Positions 1 to 5,594 of a DNA stretch of 9,249 bases are shown here, piece by piece (the stretch's first letter is position 1; every line of letters starts with the position of its first letter). The stretch is from an uncultured Eubacteriales bacterium (GTDB lineage Bacteria > Bacillota > Clostridia > Christensenellales > Pumilibacteraceae): NCBI GenBank assembly GCA_900543755.1, contig UQSP01000056.1, positions 1-9,249 on the forward strand, given 5' to 3'. The notes below the pieces were generated by a model. That model was given only the letters and a program-made list of their open reading frames with translations, searched no databases and was not told the DNA's origin. The position numbers and the translations under genes are program-made.

Positions 1-45
1 ACACCCTAGAGTTCGTCGGCAGCGTCAGATGTGTATAAGAGACAG
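1..45 (+). other. Nextera i5-side adapter (non-genomic)
   Basis: Synthetic sequence. Positions 1-4 (ACAC) match the end of the P5 primer, 5-12 (CCTAGAGT) fit an 8-base i5 index, 13-26 are TCGTCGGCAGCGTC and 27-45 are AGATGTGTATAAGAGACAG, the Tn5 mosaic end. The order is exactly that of an Illumina Nextera read-1 adapter. Genomic sequence begins at 46. Any ORF reaching into this stretch is artefactual. Confidence 0.98.
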
Positions 46-70
46 GATTTTAAAAACCGTTAAACGCGGC

Positions 71-99
71 TTGACATTGACTTTTCCAAGTGATAGAAT
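71..99 (+). promoter_or_regulatory. Sigma-A-type promoter of the GDPD gene
   Basis: A perfect -35 TTGACA lies at 71-76 and a -10 TAGAAT at 94-99, separated by 17 bases. A TG at 91-92 makes an extended -10. The expected transcription start is near 106, giving a leader of about 20 bases. An AAGGAG ribosome site at 112-117 precedes the ATG at 127. The spacing and near-consensus boxes make this a strong constitutive-looking promoter; no operator is obvious. Confidence 0.75.
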
Positions 100-126
100 A
101 TTGTTTAATTTAAGGAGAAGAGAAGA

Positions 127-936
127 ATGAAGAAAATACAACTTGCCGCTCATAGGGGATTTTCCGAATGTTATCCCGAAAACACCATGATTGCTTTTCG
201 TGAAGCGTTGAAGCTGGATATAGACATGGTTGAAACAGACGTTCACATGACTCGCGACGGGGTGCTTGTGCTTATGCACGACCATGACCTTGCCCGTACC
301 ACCGACAAACAAGGTCTTATTCGTGAAATGGACTTTGCCGAGGTGGAAAAAGCCGACGCCGGCATACATAAAGGGGAGCAGTTCAAAGGGGAAAAAGTTC
401 CGACTCTCCGCGAATTTCTGGAGCTTGTAAAAGACCGCAAGGATATCGAGCTTAATATCGAGCTTAAAGATTATCCGGGCGAGTGCGGGGCTTTCGCATA
501 CGAGTCCTGCGATAAGACAATAGCGATGCTGGACGAATACGGTGTAACGGACCGCTGTTATATCAACAGTTTTTCGGGCGATATTCTGAATTACGTTTAT
601 ACGAAATACGAAAACCGCATAAGGTTGCACGGATATTGTCCCGTAAGGCTTCTGGGCGAATATTTTTCCGAAAACTTTTTTAAGCGCTGTGCCTGCGTAT
701 GCCTTTTCAACGTATCTTACGACGAAAACGGAAAATCGGATTGGAGCAAGAATAACATTGTGTGCGAACAGTCTAAATTCGACCTTGTAAAATCTTACGG
801 CGCTCAGCCGTGGTGCTATTTCAAGGTGGACGAGGAGGATAAAATCAAAACCGCTTTAGAGCGCGGTGCGGTTGCTTTTACCAGCAACAATCCCGTTAAA
901 GCCGCAGAAATACTGAAAAAACTTGGCGCAAGATAA
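127..936 (+). CDS. Glycerophosphodiester phosphodiesterase (GDPD family)
   Basis: This enzyme hydrolyses glycerophosphodiesters (deacylated phospholipid headgroups) to glycerol-3-phosphate and an alcohol. The 269-residue protein has the GDPD TIM-barrel signatures. HRG at 9-11 and PENT at 17-20 are followed by VETDV (metal ligands E36 and D38), MHDHDLARTT with catalytic H51, and NIELK with E112 as a further metal ligand. The C-terminal FTSNNP at 251-256 matches the closing strand and loop of the barrel. The length fits the compact cytoplasmic UgpQ-like type, and there is no signal peptide. The start is set by AAGGAG ten bases upstream and by the HRG motif falling at residue 9, as usual. It sits alone between its own promoter and a terminator, so it is monocistronic. 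The family is certain; the exact substrate is not. Confidence 0.93.
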   Translation: MKKIQLAAHRGFSECYPENTMIAFREALKLDIDMVETDVHMTRDGVLVLMHDHDLARTTDKQGLIREMDFAEVEKADAGIHKGEQFKGEKVPTLREFLELVKDRKDIELNIELKDYPGECGAFAYESCDKTIAMLDEYGVTDRCYINSFSGDILNYVYTKYENRIRLHGYCPVRLLGEYFSENFFKRCACVCLFNVSYDENGKSDWSKNNIVCEQSKFDLVKSYGAQPWCYFKVDEEDKIKTALERGAVAFTSNNPVKAAEILKKLGAR

Positions 937-983
937 TATTAAAATATTTTATGAATTAAAACCGAATACGTTTGAATTATGTT

Positions 984-1017
984 AAAAAAACGGGTCTTGG
1001 AAATAAGACCCGTTTTT
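984..1017. terminator. Bidirectional intrinsic terminator
   Basis: A GC-rich stem CGGGTCTT (991-998) pairs with AAGACCCG (1005-1012) around the six-base loop GGAAAT. It is flanked by A7 (984-990) and T5 (1013-1017), so it reads as a Rho-independent terminator on both strands. It ends the GDPD gene on the plus strand and, reading the other way with a U7 tail, most likely the convergent alpha-galactosidase/zinc-ribbon unit. Confidence 0.9.
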
Positions 1018-1150
1018 GTGTAATGCCTCTTACCGCGTTAATATTTTGTTACATGACAAATGCTTTGAAGAGCGCCCAAAGTCCCGAGGCTTTGTCAAAG
1101 TTTTAATGTTTAACATAAGGCGGTTTTGGTTAAGCCGACGGTTATTGCGT

Positions 1151-1351
1151 TTATTCTTCCTTCGGGAAAAGAAGACAGCCTGCCGCGCGGAATTGTCTGA
1201 CTTTTTCGTCAAGGAGTTCTTCGGTCACGTTGAATTTTATGGCAAGGCATTTCTTGCAGAAAAATTCGGTTGAGCCGCGGTTTATCAGCTTTTTGGTAAG
1301 TCCCACGTCGACGGTGTTAAGCTCCTTTCCGCAATTTTTGCAAAAGCTCAT
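1151..1351 (-). CDS. Small zinc-ribbon protein, function unknown
   Basis: A 66-residue protein with two CxxC knuckles, CKNC (C4, C7) and CKKC (C32, C35), which form a treble-clef or zinc-ribbon-like site. A charged helical tail (about 42-57) ends in AGCLLF. I recognise the pattern from small conserved Clostridia hypothetical proteins but know no function. The start is the ATG at 1351-1349, because the protein then opens MSFCKNCG and overlaps the alpha-galactosidase stop as ATGA. A longer in-frame reading from 1387 lies inside the upstream gene and adds a non-conserved peptide. There is only a weak AAAGG about 13 bases upstream, so translation is probably coupled to the upstream gene. The zinc site suggests nucleic-acid or protein binding, but this is only inference. 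Confidence 0.8.
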   Translation of the reverse strand: MSFCKNCGKELNTVDVGLTKKLINRGSTEFFCKKCLAIKFNVTEELLDEKVRQFRAAGCLLFPKEE

Positions 1352-2517
1352 AACTGCGGAACGACCTTTACTCTTAAAAGTTTGCACGCATGAGGTTCGA
1401 TGTGGGTGTAATAGGTGTAATTGTGAATCTCGAATTCTTCACCGCTCCATAAATCCCGCGCATAAAGTTTAACTTTGGTAGAGGGGGAAAGCCCTATCTG
1501 GTCGCCGCGGAAGTCCACGCTCGATTTTTCGTCCTTAAGGTTAAATAAAGCCACGGCAATGTCGCCGTTTGCAAGCAGTCTTGCCACGACGGGAGTATTG
1601 TCGTTGTTTTGTTTCATCCATACTTCATTGGCGATGTAAGGCTGTGCGCCGCGTGCGTCCTGGTTAAGGGCAATAACTTCTTTGTTGGTAAGGATTTTTT
1701 CCGCTTCGGGGTCCAGGTTTCTTACGTCGCAACCGATAATGAGGGGGGAGGCGAAAATAGCCCAGGCGGAAAAATGAGTCCTGTATTCTTCCAAAGAGCA
1801 GCCGCCCAAACCTACGTTGCCTTTACCGTTCATACCCACGATAAGCATATCCATGTCGTTAAAGCAACCCAATCCGCCGAAAGGCATTGCGCCCGCGCCG
1901 CAATATTCGCCAGACCTATCCACCTGTTGCAGAATTATTTTCTTTACCGATTCCCAGTTATCGAAAATATCGCCCGTGGAGCGCCATGAACCCGCGCCCG
2001 TAGAGCGTATCCATTCATGGGTTTTTTCCGCACCCCAACTGCATGCCGCAAAGAAAATATCTCTTCCGCAATTCGCAAGCGCGGCGCCCATACGTCTATA
2101 CAGCGTTTTGCCCTGAACATACTCGGGTTTAAAGCAAAAGTCGTATTTAAGGTAGTCTACGCCCCATTCGGCAAAAGTGTTTGCGTCGATAAATTCGTAT
2201 TCGAAGCTTGAAGGGTATCCTGCGCAGGTAAGCGTGCCGGCGCAGGAATACATTCCGAACTTAAGACCTTTGGAATGTATGTAGTCGCTAAGCGCCTTCA
2301 TTCCCGAGGGAAATTTTTTCTTGTCGGGGACAAGCCTTCCGTTTTTGTCGCGCGTTTTCTCCGCCCAGCAGTCGTCGATTATGACGTAATTGTATCCCAA
2401 TTTGTCAAGACCTTTTTCCACAATGATGTCCGCGGTGTCGCGAATGAGTTTTTCATCGATATTTTCCGCAAAAGTATTCCATGAGTTCCAACCCATGGGC
2501 GGGGTTAAAGTAAACAT
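1348..2517 (-). CDS. GH27 alpha-galactosidase
   Basis: A 389-residue retaining glycoside hydrolase of family 27, expected to remove terminal alpha-galactose (melibiose, raffinose-type or galactomannan side chains). It opens with the family hallmark PPMGWNSW (6-13). IIDDCW (46-51) follows, then YLKYDFC with the nucleophile D126, and GDIFDNW with the acid/base D183. FNDMDML (219-225) and WAIFASPLIIG (252-262) belong to the later barrel strands, and a C-terminal beta-sandwich follows from about 300. There is no signal peptide, so it acts in the cytoplasm on imported sugar. The start at 2517 is fixed by AGGAGG at 2524-2529, six bases away. The in-frame ATG at 2583 would place the start inside the promoter and is rejected. 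GH27 also contains alpha-N-acetylgalactosaminidases, so substrate is probable rather than certain. Confidence 0.93.
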   Translation of the reverse strand: MFTLTPPMGWNSWNTFAENIDEKLIRDTADIIVEKGLDKLGYNYVIIDDCWAEKTRDKNGRLVPDKKKFPSGMKALSDYIHSKGLKFGMYSCAGTLTCAGYPSSFEYEFIDANTFAEWGVDYLKYDFCFKPEYVQGKTLYRRMGAALANCGRDIFFAACSWGAEKTHEWIRSTGAGSWRSTGDIFDNWESVKKIILQQVDRSGEYCGAGAMPFGGLGCFNDMDMLIVGMNGKGNVGLGGCSLEEYRTHFSAWAIFASPLIIGCDVRNLDPEAEKILTNKEVIALNQDARGAQPYIANEVWMKQNNDNTPVVARLLANGDIAVALFNLKDEKSSVDFRGDQIGLSPSTKVKLYARDLWSGEEFEIHNYTYYTHIEPHACKLLRVKVVPQL

Positions 2518-2554
2518 TGTTTTCCTCCTGATTCTGATTTTATTCTTTAAGGTC

Positions 2555-2583
2555 AGTATATATTGCGCGATTGTAAAAATCAA
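2555..2583 (-). promoter_or_regulatory. Promoter of the alpha-galactosidase/zinc-ribbon unit
   Basis: Read on the minus strand, a -35 TTGATT (2578-2583) and a -10 TATACT (2555-2560) are spaced by 17 bases. Transcription should start near 2548, about 30 bases before the ATG at 2517, with AGGAGG at 2524-2529 in the leader. No catabolite-repression (cre) site or sugar-regulator operator could be recognised. Confidence 0.72.
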
Positions 2584-2629
2584 GCGAATTGTGTTTTGTT
2601 TTTTTATCGATTTGTTTTATAAAGGCAGC

Positions 2630-2656
2630 TTAAAAAAATTTCGTAAAATTTTTTAA
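2630..2656. repeat. AT-rich imperfect palindrome upstream of the perR promoter
   Basis: The arm TTAAAAAAATTT (2630-2641) faces AAAATTTTTTAA (2645-2656) across a three-base centre. It ends eight bases before the perR -35 box, where an RNA polymerase UP element would lie, and sits between the two divergent promoters. The A and T tracts suggest intrinsic curvature. It could be an UP element, a binding site for a dyad-recognising protein, or simply AT-rich spacer. Confidence 0.5.
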
Positions 2657-2663
2657 AAAACAC

Positions 2664-2692
2664 TTGACAAAGCTTTAAGACTCTGTTATTAT
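2664..2692 (+). promoter_or_regulatory. Promoter of perR
   Basis: A perfect TTGACA (2664-2669), a 17-base spacer and the -10 TATTAT (2687-2692). The predicted start site is near 2699, inside the Fur-family box described in the next entry, so a bound repressor would block initiation directly. A TATAAT at 2690-2695 is also present, but its 20-base spacing is poor. Confidence 0.75.
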
Positions 2693-2713
2693 AATGATAA
2701 TGATTATCGTTAT
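2691..2713. promoter_or_regulatory. Fur-family operator (7-1-7 inverted repeat)
   Basis: TGATAAT-G-ATTATCG (2695-2709) matches the Bacillus Fur consensus TGATAATNATTATCA at all but the last base. The dyad extends to 2691-2713 with one mismatched pair. PerR (TTATAATNATTATAA) and Zur (TCGTAATNATTACGA) consensus boxes fit less well. It covers the end of the -10 and the transcription start of the following regulator, so autorepression is the simplest reading. Confidence 0.8.
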
Positions 2714-2771
2714 TAATTCAAACGGATAACAAAGAATGTTAATTAATTCAGACGGACAAGTTAATAATGAA
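2712..2771 (+). repeat. Degenerate 30-bp tandem duplication across the perR start
   Basis: ATTAATTCAAACGGATAA (2712-2729) recurs as ATTAATTCAGACGGACAA (2742-2759), identical at 16 of 18 positions and exactly 30 bases apart. The likeness fades after that, although each copy is followed by an ATG (2736 and 2767). The first copy is in the leader; the second encodes residues 3-8 of the regulator. The second ATG is out of frame and opens only four codons. It looks like an old slippage duplication. Confidence 0.6.
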
Positions 2772-3161
2772 AAAAGCGTAAGACATTCGACGCAGCGGGA
2801 GGTTATTTACGAAACGCTTAAAAACACGACTTCGCATCCCGACGTGGACGCTATTTACAAAGAGGTAAAACGGCGTCTTCCGGACATAGGGGTGGCGACC
2901 GTGTATCGCAACCTGAAAATGCTGGTCGCAGCCGGGAAGGTTAACACGCTTGAAACCACAAGGAACTGCATACATTACGACGCGGACGTCAGCAATCACT
3001 CTCATTTCATCTGCAGCGAATGCGGAAAAATCAAGGACGTGTTTATCAAGTCCGACCTTACCGAAGAATTGGAGAAATCAGGTTACAGGGTAGAAAGGGA
3101 AAAGTTTGTTTTTTACGGGATTTGTCCCGAATGTATCGAAAAAAAAGGCGAGAACGTATAA
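2736..3161 (+). CDS. perR: PerR-like peroxide-sensing Fur-family repressor
   Basis: A 141-residue Fur-superfamily metalloregulator that should repress peroxide-defence genes and release DNA when its iron site is oxidised. The winged helix spans about 15-72, with the recognition helix GVATVYRNLKML (52-63). The regulatory metal ligands match the PerR set: H34 (SHPD), D82 (HYD), H88 and H90 (HSH), and D101. The Asp at 101 is the residue that separates peroxide-sensing PerR from Fur, which has Glu there. The structural zinc site is C93/C96 plus C130/C133. The start at 2736 has only a weak ribosome site (GGATAACAAAG) and gives about 10 extra N-terminal residues over typical PerR. No later in-frame ATG fits. 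Its own promoter carries a Fur-family box, and the next gene is a rubrerythrin, a classic PerR target. Fur or Zur identity is less likely but possible. Confidence 0.85.
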   Translation: MLINSDGQVNNEKSVRHSTQREVIYETLKNTTSHPDVDAIYKEVKRRLPDIGVATVYRNLKMLVAAGKVNTLETTRNCIHYDADVSNHSHFICSECGKIKDVFIKSDLTEELEKSGYRVEREKFVFYGICPECIEKKGENV

Positions 3162-3191
3162 AAACTTTACGTTGCGCAATATATTACGGAT

Positions 3192-3213
3192 AAAGCGCGC
3201 ACAATGCGCTTTT
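3192..3213 (+). terminator. Weak hairpin between perR and rubrerythrin (attenuator-like)
   Basis: AAAGCGC (3192-3198) pairs with GCGCTTT (3206-3212) across a seven-base loop and is followed by only one more T before GAATAAA. The U-tract is too short for an efficient terminator. It may cause partial termination or protect an mRNA end between the two genes. No convincing separate promoter was found in the 87-base gap. Confidence 0.4.
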
Positions 3214-3248
3214 GAATAAAAAAATTTATTACGGAGGATTTTGGAATT

Positions 3249-3776
3249 ATGAAAAGATGTTTGGTTTGCGGTTGCGTGGTGGAAGACGGTGTTGCAAGAT
3301 GCCCTCAGTGCGGTGCCACTAAGTTCGAGGCTATCCCCGCCGAGAAAGAGGCGTGGGCTTGCGAGCATCACGTCGGCGACGGCAAAGTAGAGGACGAAAT
3401 GGTCGTTAACGGACTTAAGGAAAACTTTACGGGCGAATGCACCGAAGTGGGAATGTATCTTGCCATGGCAAGAGTAGCCGAGCGCGAAGGTTATCCCGAA
3501 GTTGCCGAGGCTTATAAAAGATACGCTTACGAAGAGGCGGAACACGCAGCTAAGTTTGCAGAGCTTTTGGGCGAAGTGGTGACCGACTCCACCAAGAAGA
3601 ACCTCGAGCTTCGTTACATGGCTGAAGGCGGCGCTTGCAAAGGCAAACTGGAACTTGCAAAACGCGCCAAAGAACTCGGATACGACGCAGTCCACGATAC
3701 CGTTCACGAAATGGCTAAGGACGAAGCGCGTCACGGCGCAGGCTTCAAGGGATTGCTTGACAGATACTTCAAGTAA
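3249..3776 (+). CDS. Reverse rubrerythrin (NADH peroxidase type)
   Basis: A 175-residue non-haem diiron peroxidase that reduces hydrogen peroxide, and possibly helps remove oxygen, using electrons passed from NAD(P)H through rubredoxin-type iron. The rubredoxin-like head is at the N-terminus (C4xxC7 and C18xxC21, about residues 1-30), reversed from classical rubrerythrin. A four-helix ferritin-like domain follows. Ligand motifs are GECTEVGMY (E63, E66), EEAEH (E96, H99) and DEARH (E159, H162), with E126 and E154 as further candidates. The start is set by GGAGG at 3233-3237, 11 bases upstream. It follows perR by 87 bases and ends at a strong terminator, consistent with PerR control. Oddities: only ten residues separate the two CxxC pairs, and Cys9 replaces the usual aromatic after the first CxxCG. 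The protein is cytoplasmic. Confidence 0.92.
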   Translation: MKRCLVCGCVVEDGVARCPQCGATKFEAIPAEKEAWACEHHVGDGKVEDEMVVNGLKENFTGECTEVGMYLAMARVAEREGYPEVAEAYKRYAYEEAEHAAKFAELLGEVVTDSTKKNLELRYMAEGGACKGKLELAKRAKELGYDAVHDTVHEMAKDEARHGAGFKGLLDRYFK

Positions 3777-3800
3777 TTTAATCTCTCCTTAAAAATATAA

Positions 3801-3833
3801 AAAAAGGCAGGTTTATAAGACCTGTCTTTTTTT
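3801..3833. terminator. Bidirectional terminator between rubrerythrin and tspO
   Basis: A 12-bp stem (3801-3812 with 3820-3831, one G-U pair) closes on a seven-base loop. It has T7 on the plus side and, read in reverse, a long U tract on the minus side. It lies 24 bases past the rubrerythrin stop and about 85 bases past the convergent tspO stop, so it probably serves both genes. Confidence 0.88.
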
Positions 3834-3916
3834 GCGTTTTAAATTAGGATACTTATTAAAATCAATTATTGAATATGCTTGAATTTTCTTTCTTTTTAGC
3901 GAATTGCGTTTTTTAA

Positions 3917-4432
3917 TCAGTTGTAAACGGCAATCATTACATTAAGATAAGTCGCAAACAGTATCCATGCAAGATACGGTATCAGAAGTATAGCCGACCA
4001 TTTGTTGATTTTGAAGTTAAGAATGATAAGAGCGGTAACCATGGCATCGAGAACAGCCAGCCATACGAACGCGAAGAAATACAATCTTGCTTTAAAGAAT
4101 ATGGGCGTCCAGGTAAAATTAAATGCAAGCTGAACGAAGAAAATCACTATGGAAACTATTCTTATCGTTTTTTCCTCTTTGTTTGAGGGAGTAGTGATAA
4201 GAGTAAGGTAAAAAGACGCGCCCATCATAAAATACAATATGGGCCATACTATTGAAAAAGTAATGTCCGGCGGGGTTAACGTGGGGCGGGTTATTCCCGA
4301 ATATCCTTCGGTTGCGCCGCCTATAAATCCCATCAATGCACCCAACGACACAATCGTGGCAGATATAAGCAGTAAATAAAGCACGTGCATCGCAGGTGAA
4401 GTTTTGCTGTTTTGGTTTACGGCAGTTGCCAT
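3917..4432 (-). CDS. tspO: TspO/MBR-family membrane protein
   Basis: A 171-residue polytopic membrane protein of the TspO/peripheral benzodiazepine receptor family. Members bind porphyrins and other tetrapyrroles and are linked to stress responses; the exact bacterial role is unsettled. Five hydrophobic segments lie near 16-40, 58-80, 90-112, 116-138 and 146-168. Family motifs are RPTLTPPD and FSIVWPILYFMMG (49-71), NFTWTPIFF (105-113) and PYLAWILFATYLN (152-164). The start at 4432 is fixed by AGGAGG at 4439-4444, six bases away; the earlier in-frame ATG at 4474 lacks a site and lies close to the presumed -10. The N-terminal 14 residues are polar and probably cytoplasmic. It is convergent with rubrerythrin and lies 175 bases downstream of uppP. 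Confidence 0.92.
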   Translation of the reverse strand: MATAVNQNSKTSPAMHVLYLLLISATIVSLGALMGFIGGATEGYSGITRPTLTPPDITFSIVWPILYFMMGASFYLTLITTPSNKEEKTIRIVSIVIFFVQLAFNFTWTPIFFKARLYFFAFVWLAVLDAMVTALIILNFKINKWSAILLIPYLAWILFATYLNVMIAVYN

Positions 4433-4463
4433 TTTATTCCTCCTTGTTTCATTTGACACTGAT

Positions 4464-4469
4464 ATTATA
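4464..4469 (-). promoter_or_regulatory. Probable -10 box for tspO
   Basis: Read on the minus strand this is a perfect TATAAT, 31 bases before the tspO ATG, preceded by TG two bases upstream rather than the canonical one. The expected -35 position (4487-4492) reads AGTATA, a poor match. Transcription may be weak or need an activator, or tspO may also be read from uppP. Confidence 0.45.
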
Positions 4470-4508
4470 TGCATAAACGGAATTTATATACTTTTTTTAC
4501 ATTGACGC

Positions 4509-4532
4509 GGCTTTTTTTAGCGATAAAAAGCC
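4509..4532. repeat. Hairpin between uppP and tspO
   Basis: GGCTTTTT (4509-4516) pairs with AAAAAGCC (4525-4532) around an eight-base loop. On the minus strand, in the direction of both flanking genes, it is not followed by a U-run, so it is not a standard terminator there. On the plus strand TTATTT follows, but no plus-strand gene ends here. The rest of the 175-base gap holds only AT-rich sequence and the tspO -10 box. Confidence 0.4.
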
Positions 4533-4607
4533 TTATTTGCAAGTTTTGTTTAAGGTTGATGACGGCGTTAATCTAAAAAAATTTTAGTCCGTCCGACCCT
4601 CTTTGAT

Positions 4608-5372
4608 TCAGAAAATATGCAGCCAAAAATCGTTTATCAATAAGAAAACCGAAAGCACGGTAAGATAAACGGCAAATACGTCGAATCGGTTTTTCAAAAA
4701 TACTTTTTTAAGCAGTTTAAGCGAAACAAGTCCCGACAAAAACGCGGTAGAAAATCCTATTGCAAGACAGTCCCAAGGCACGAATATAAATTCTCCGCCT
4801 ATGATTTCAAAAACCGCCGACCCCAGTATTATGGGTATGGAAAGCAAAAAGCAATATGAAGCGTTTTCCTTTTGCCTGATACCCAGAAAGCTGCCTGCCG
4901 ACGCGGTAAGCCCGCTTCTCGAAAGCCCCGGGAAAGCGGCAAGACCTTGCGCCGCGCCGATGATGACGGCGTCGATTACGCCCATGTTTTCGCATTTTTG
5001 CCGAGGCGAGAAATAAGTGCAGCAAAAAAGGATAACGGCGGTTATCAGAAAAAAGAAAGGCAGCAGCGTTCCGTCAAAAGTTTCCTCTACGACGTCTTTA
5101 ATTAAAAAGACGACAGCCGCGGAAGAAACGGTGGATAAAACCAAAAGGCGCGATTTTTTTGAAAAAGGATGTCTGACGATATCGGCAATATCGCCCGCAA
5201 ATATCACAATTACGGCAAGCAAAGTCCCCAGATGCAGTATAAGGTCGAAAAACAAAGACGACTCTTTTCCCGTAATCCGCGAAAAAAGCACAAGATGTCC
5301 GCTGGAAGAAACGGGTAAAAATTCCGTAAGCCCTTGCAGTAAACCCATAATAAAAGCTTCAAGATAACTCAT
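4608..5372 (-). CDS. uppP: Undecaprenyl-diphosphatase (UppP/BacA)
   Basis: A 254-residue integral membrane phosphatase that converts undecaprenyl diphosphate to the monophosphate, recycling the lipid carrier for peptidoglycan and other surface polymers. High expression is known to give bacitracin resistance. Both active-site motifs are visible: GLTEFLPVSSSGHL (14-27, with E17, S22-S24 and H26), and FPGLSRSG (147-154, with R152). About seven hydrophobic segments follow the usual family pattern. The start at 5372 gives the canonical opening MSYLEAFIMGLLQG. The in-frame ATG at 5435 adds 21 charged residues not seen in the family. Neither start has a visible Shine-Dalgarno sequence, and I could not identify a convincing promoter in the gap up to 5594. 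It appears monocistronic or weakly linked to tspO. Confidence 0.94.
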   Translation of the reverse strand: MSYLEAFIMGLLQGLTEFLPVSSSGHLVLFSRITGKESSLFFDLILHLGTLLAVIVIFAGDIADIVRHPFSKKSRLLVLSTVSSAAVVFLIKDVVEETFDGTLLPFFFLITAVILFCCTYFSPRQKCENMGVIDAVIIGAAQGLAAFPGLSRSGLTASAGSFLGIRQKENASYCFLLSIPIILGSAVFEIIGGEFIFVPWDCLAIGFSTAFLSGLVSLKLLKKVFLKNRFDVFAVYLTVLSVFLLINDFWLHIF

Positions 5373-5454
5373 ACAATAAGATATGTGTAAAAATCTCTTG
5401 TTATTACGCCGTATATCAATCAAAAATTTTATCATGAATTTAAATTAAGTTTAT

Positions 5455-5485
5455 ATGCCAACAGATATATGTTATTTAAAGGCAT
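5455..5485. repeat. Interrupted stem in the uppP/GH20 divergent gap
   Basis: ATGCC (5455-5459) can pair with GGCAT (5481-5485), and inside it AACA (5460-5463) with TGTT (5470-5473). The stems are short and AT-rich and no U-run follows. It lies about 45 bases upstream of the GH20 -35 box. It could be a minor operator or chance. Confidence 0.3.
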
Positions 5486-5504
5486 TAAGTAAAAAAAAGA
5501 TAAC

Positions 5505-5533
5505 CCTAAGCCGGAAATTTTGTTTTTAGGCTT
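5505..5533. promoter_or_regulatory. Inverted repeat abutting the GH20 -35 box (possible operator)
   Basis: AAGCC (5508-5512) faces GGCTT (5529-5533), whose last bases run into the -35 hexamer. An alternative pairing, CCTAA (5505-5509) with TTAGG (5526-5530), uses overlapping bases. Its position fits an operator for a sugar-responsive repressor or activator, but no family consensus (cre, LacI, GntR) is matched clearly. Confidence 0.35.
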
Positions 5534-5560
5534 GCTTTTATAAATACTATCTGTTACAAT
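5532..5560 (+). promoter_or_regulatory. Promoter of the GH20-tautomerase-trmL operon
   Basis: A -35 TTGCTT (5532-5537), a 17-base spacer and the -10 TACAAT (5555-5560), with TG at 5552-5553 giving an extended -10. The predicted start is near 5567. A strong GGAGGAG ribosome site at 5585-5591 precedes the ATG at 5595. A TATAAT at 5560-5565 has a 22-base spacing and is less likely. Confidence 0.72.
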
Positions 5561-5594
5561 ATAATAATCAATAATTCCGCTAACGGAGGAGAAT

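Noticed and set aside
25..630. Long minus-strand reading frame at the left end
   Set aside because: It is antisense to the GDPD gene and runs into the adapter; the motifs and promoter support the plus-strand gene.
1078..1093. Small hairpin AAAG...CTTT considered as terminator of the zinc-ribbon unit
   Set aside because: The stem is short with a bulge and has no proper U-run; the bidirectional hairpin at 991-1012 is far stronger.
1016..1273. Plus-strand 85-codon frame after the first terminator
   Set aside because: It starts inside the terminator tail, lacks a ribosome site, overlaps the zinc-ribbon gene antisense and has no known motif.
2518..2583. Upstream extension of the alpha-galactosidase start to 2583
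   Set aside because: It would lie within the -35/-10 promoter and skip the ideal AGGAGG site; family proteins begin near the PPMGWNSW motif.
5373..5435. Upstream start of uppP at 5435
   Set aside because: It adds 21 charged residues not typical of the family and has no ribosome site; the 5372 start gives the usual N-terminus.
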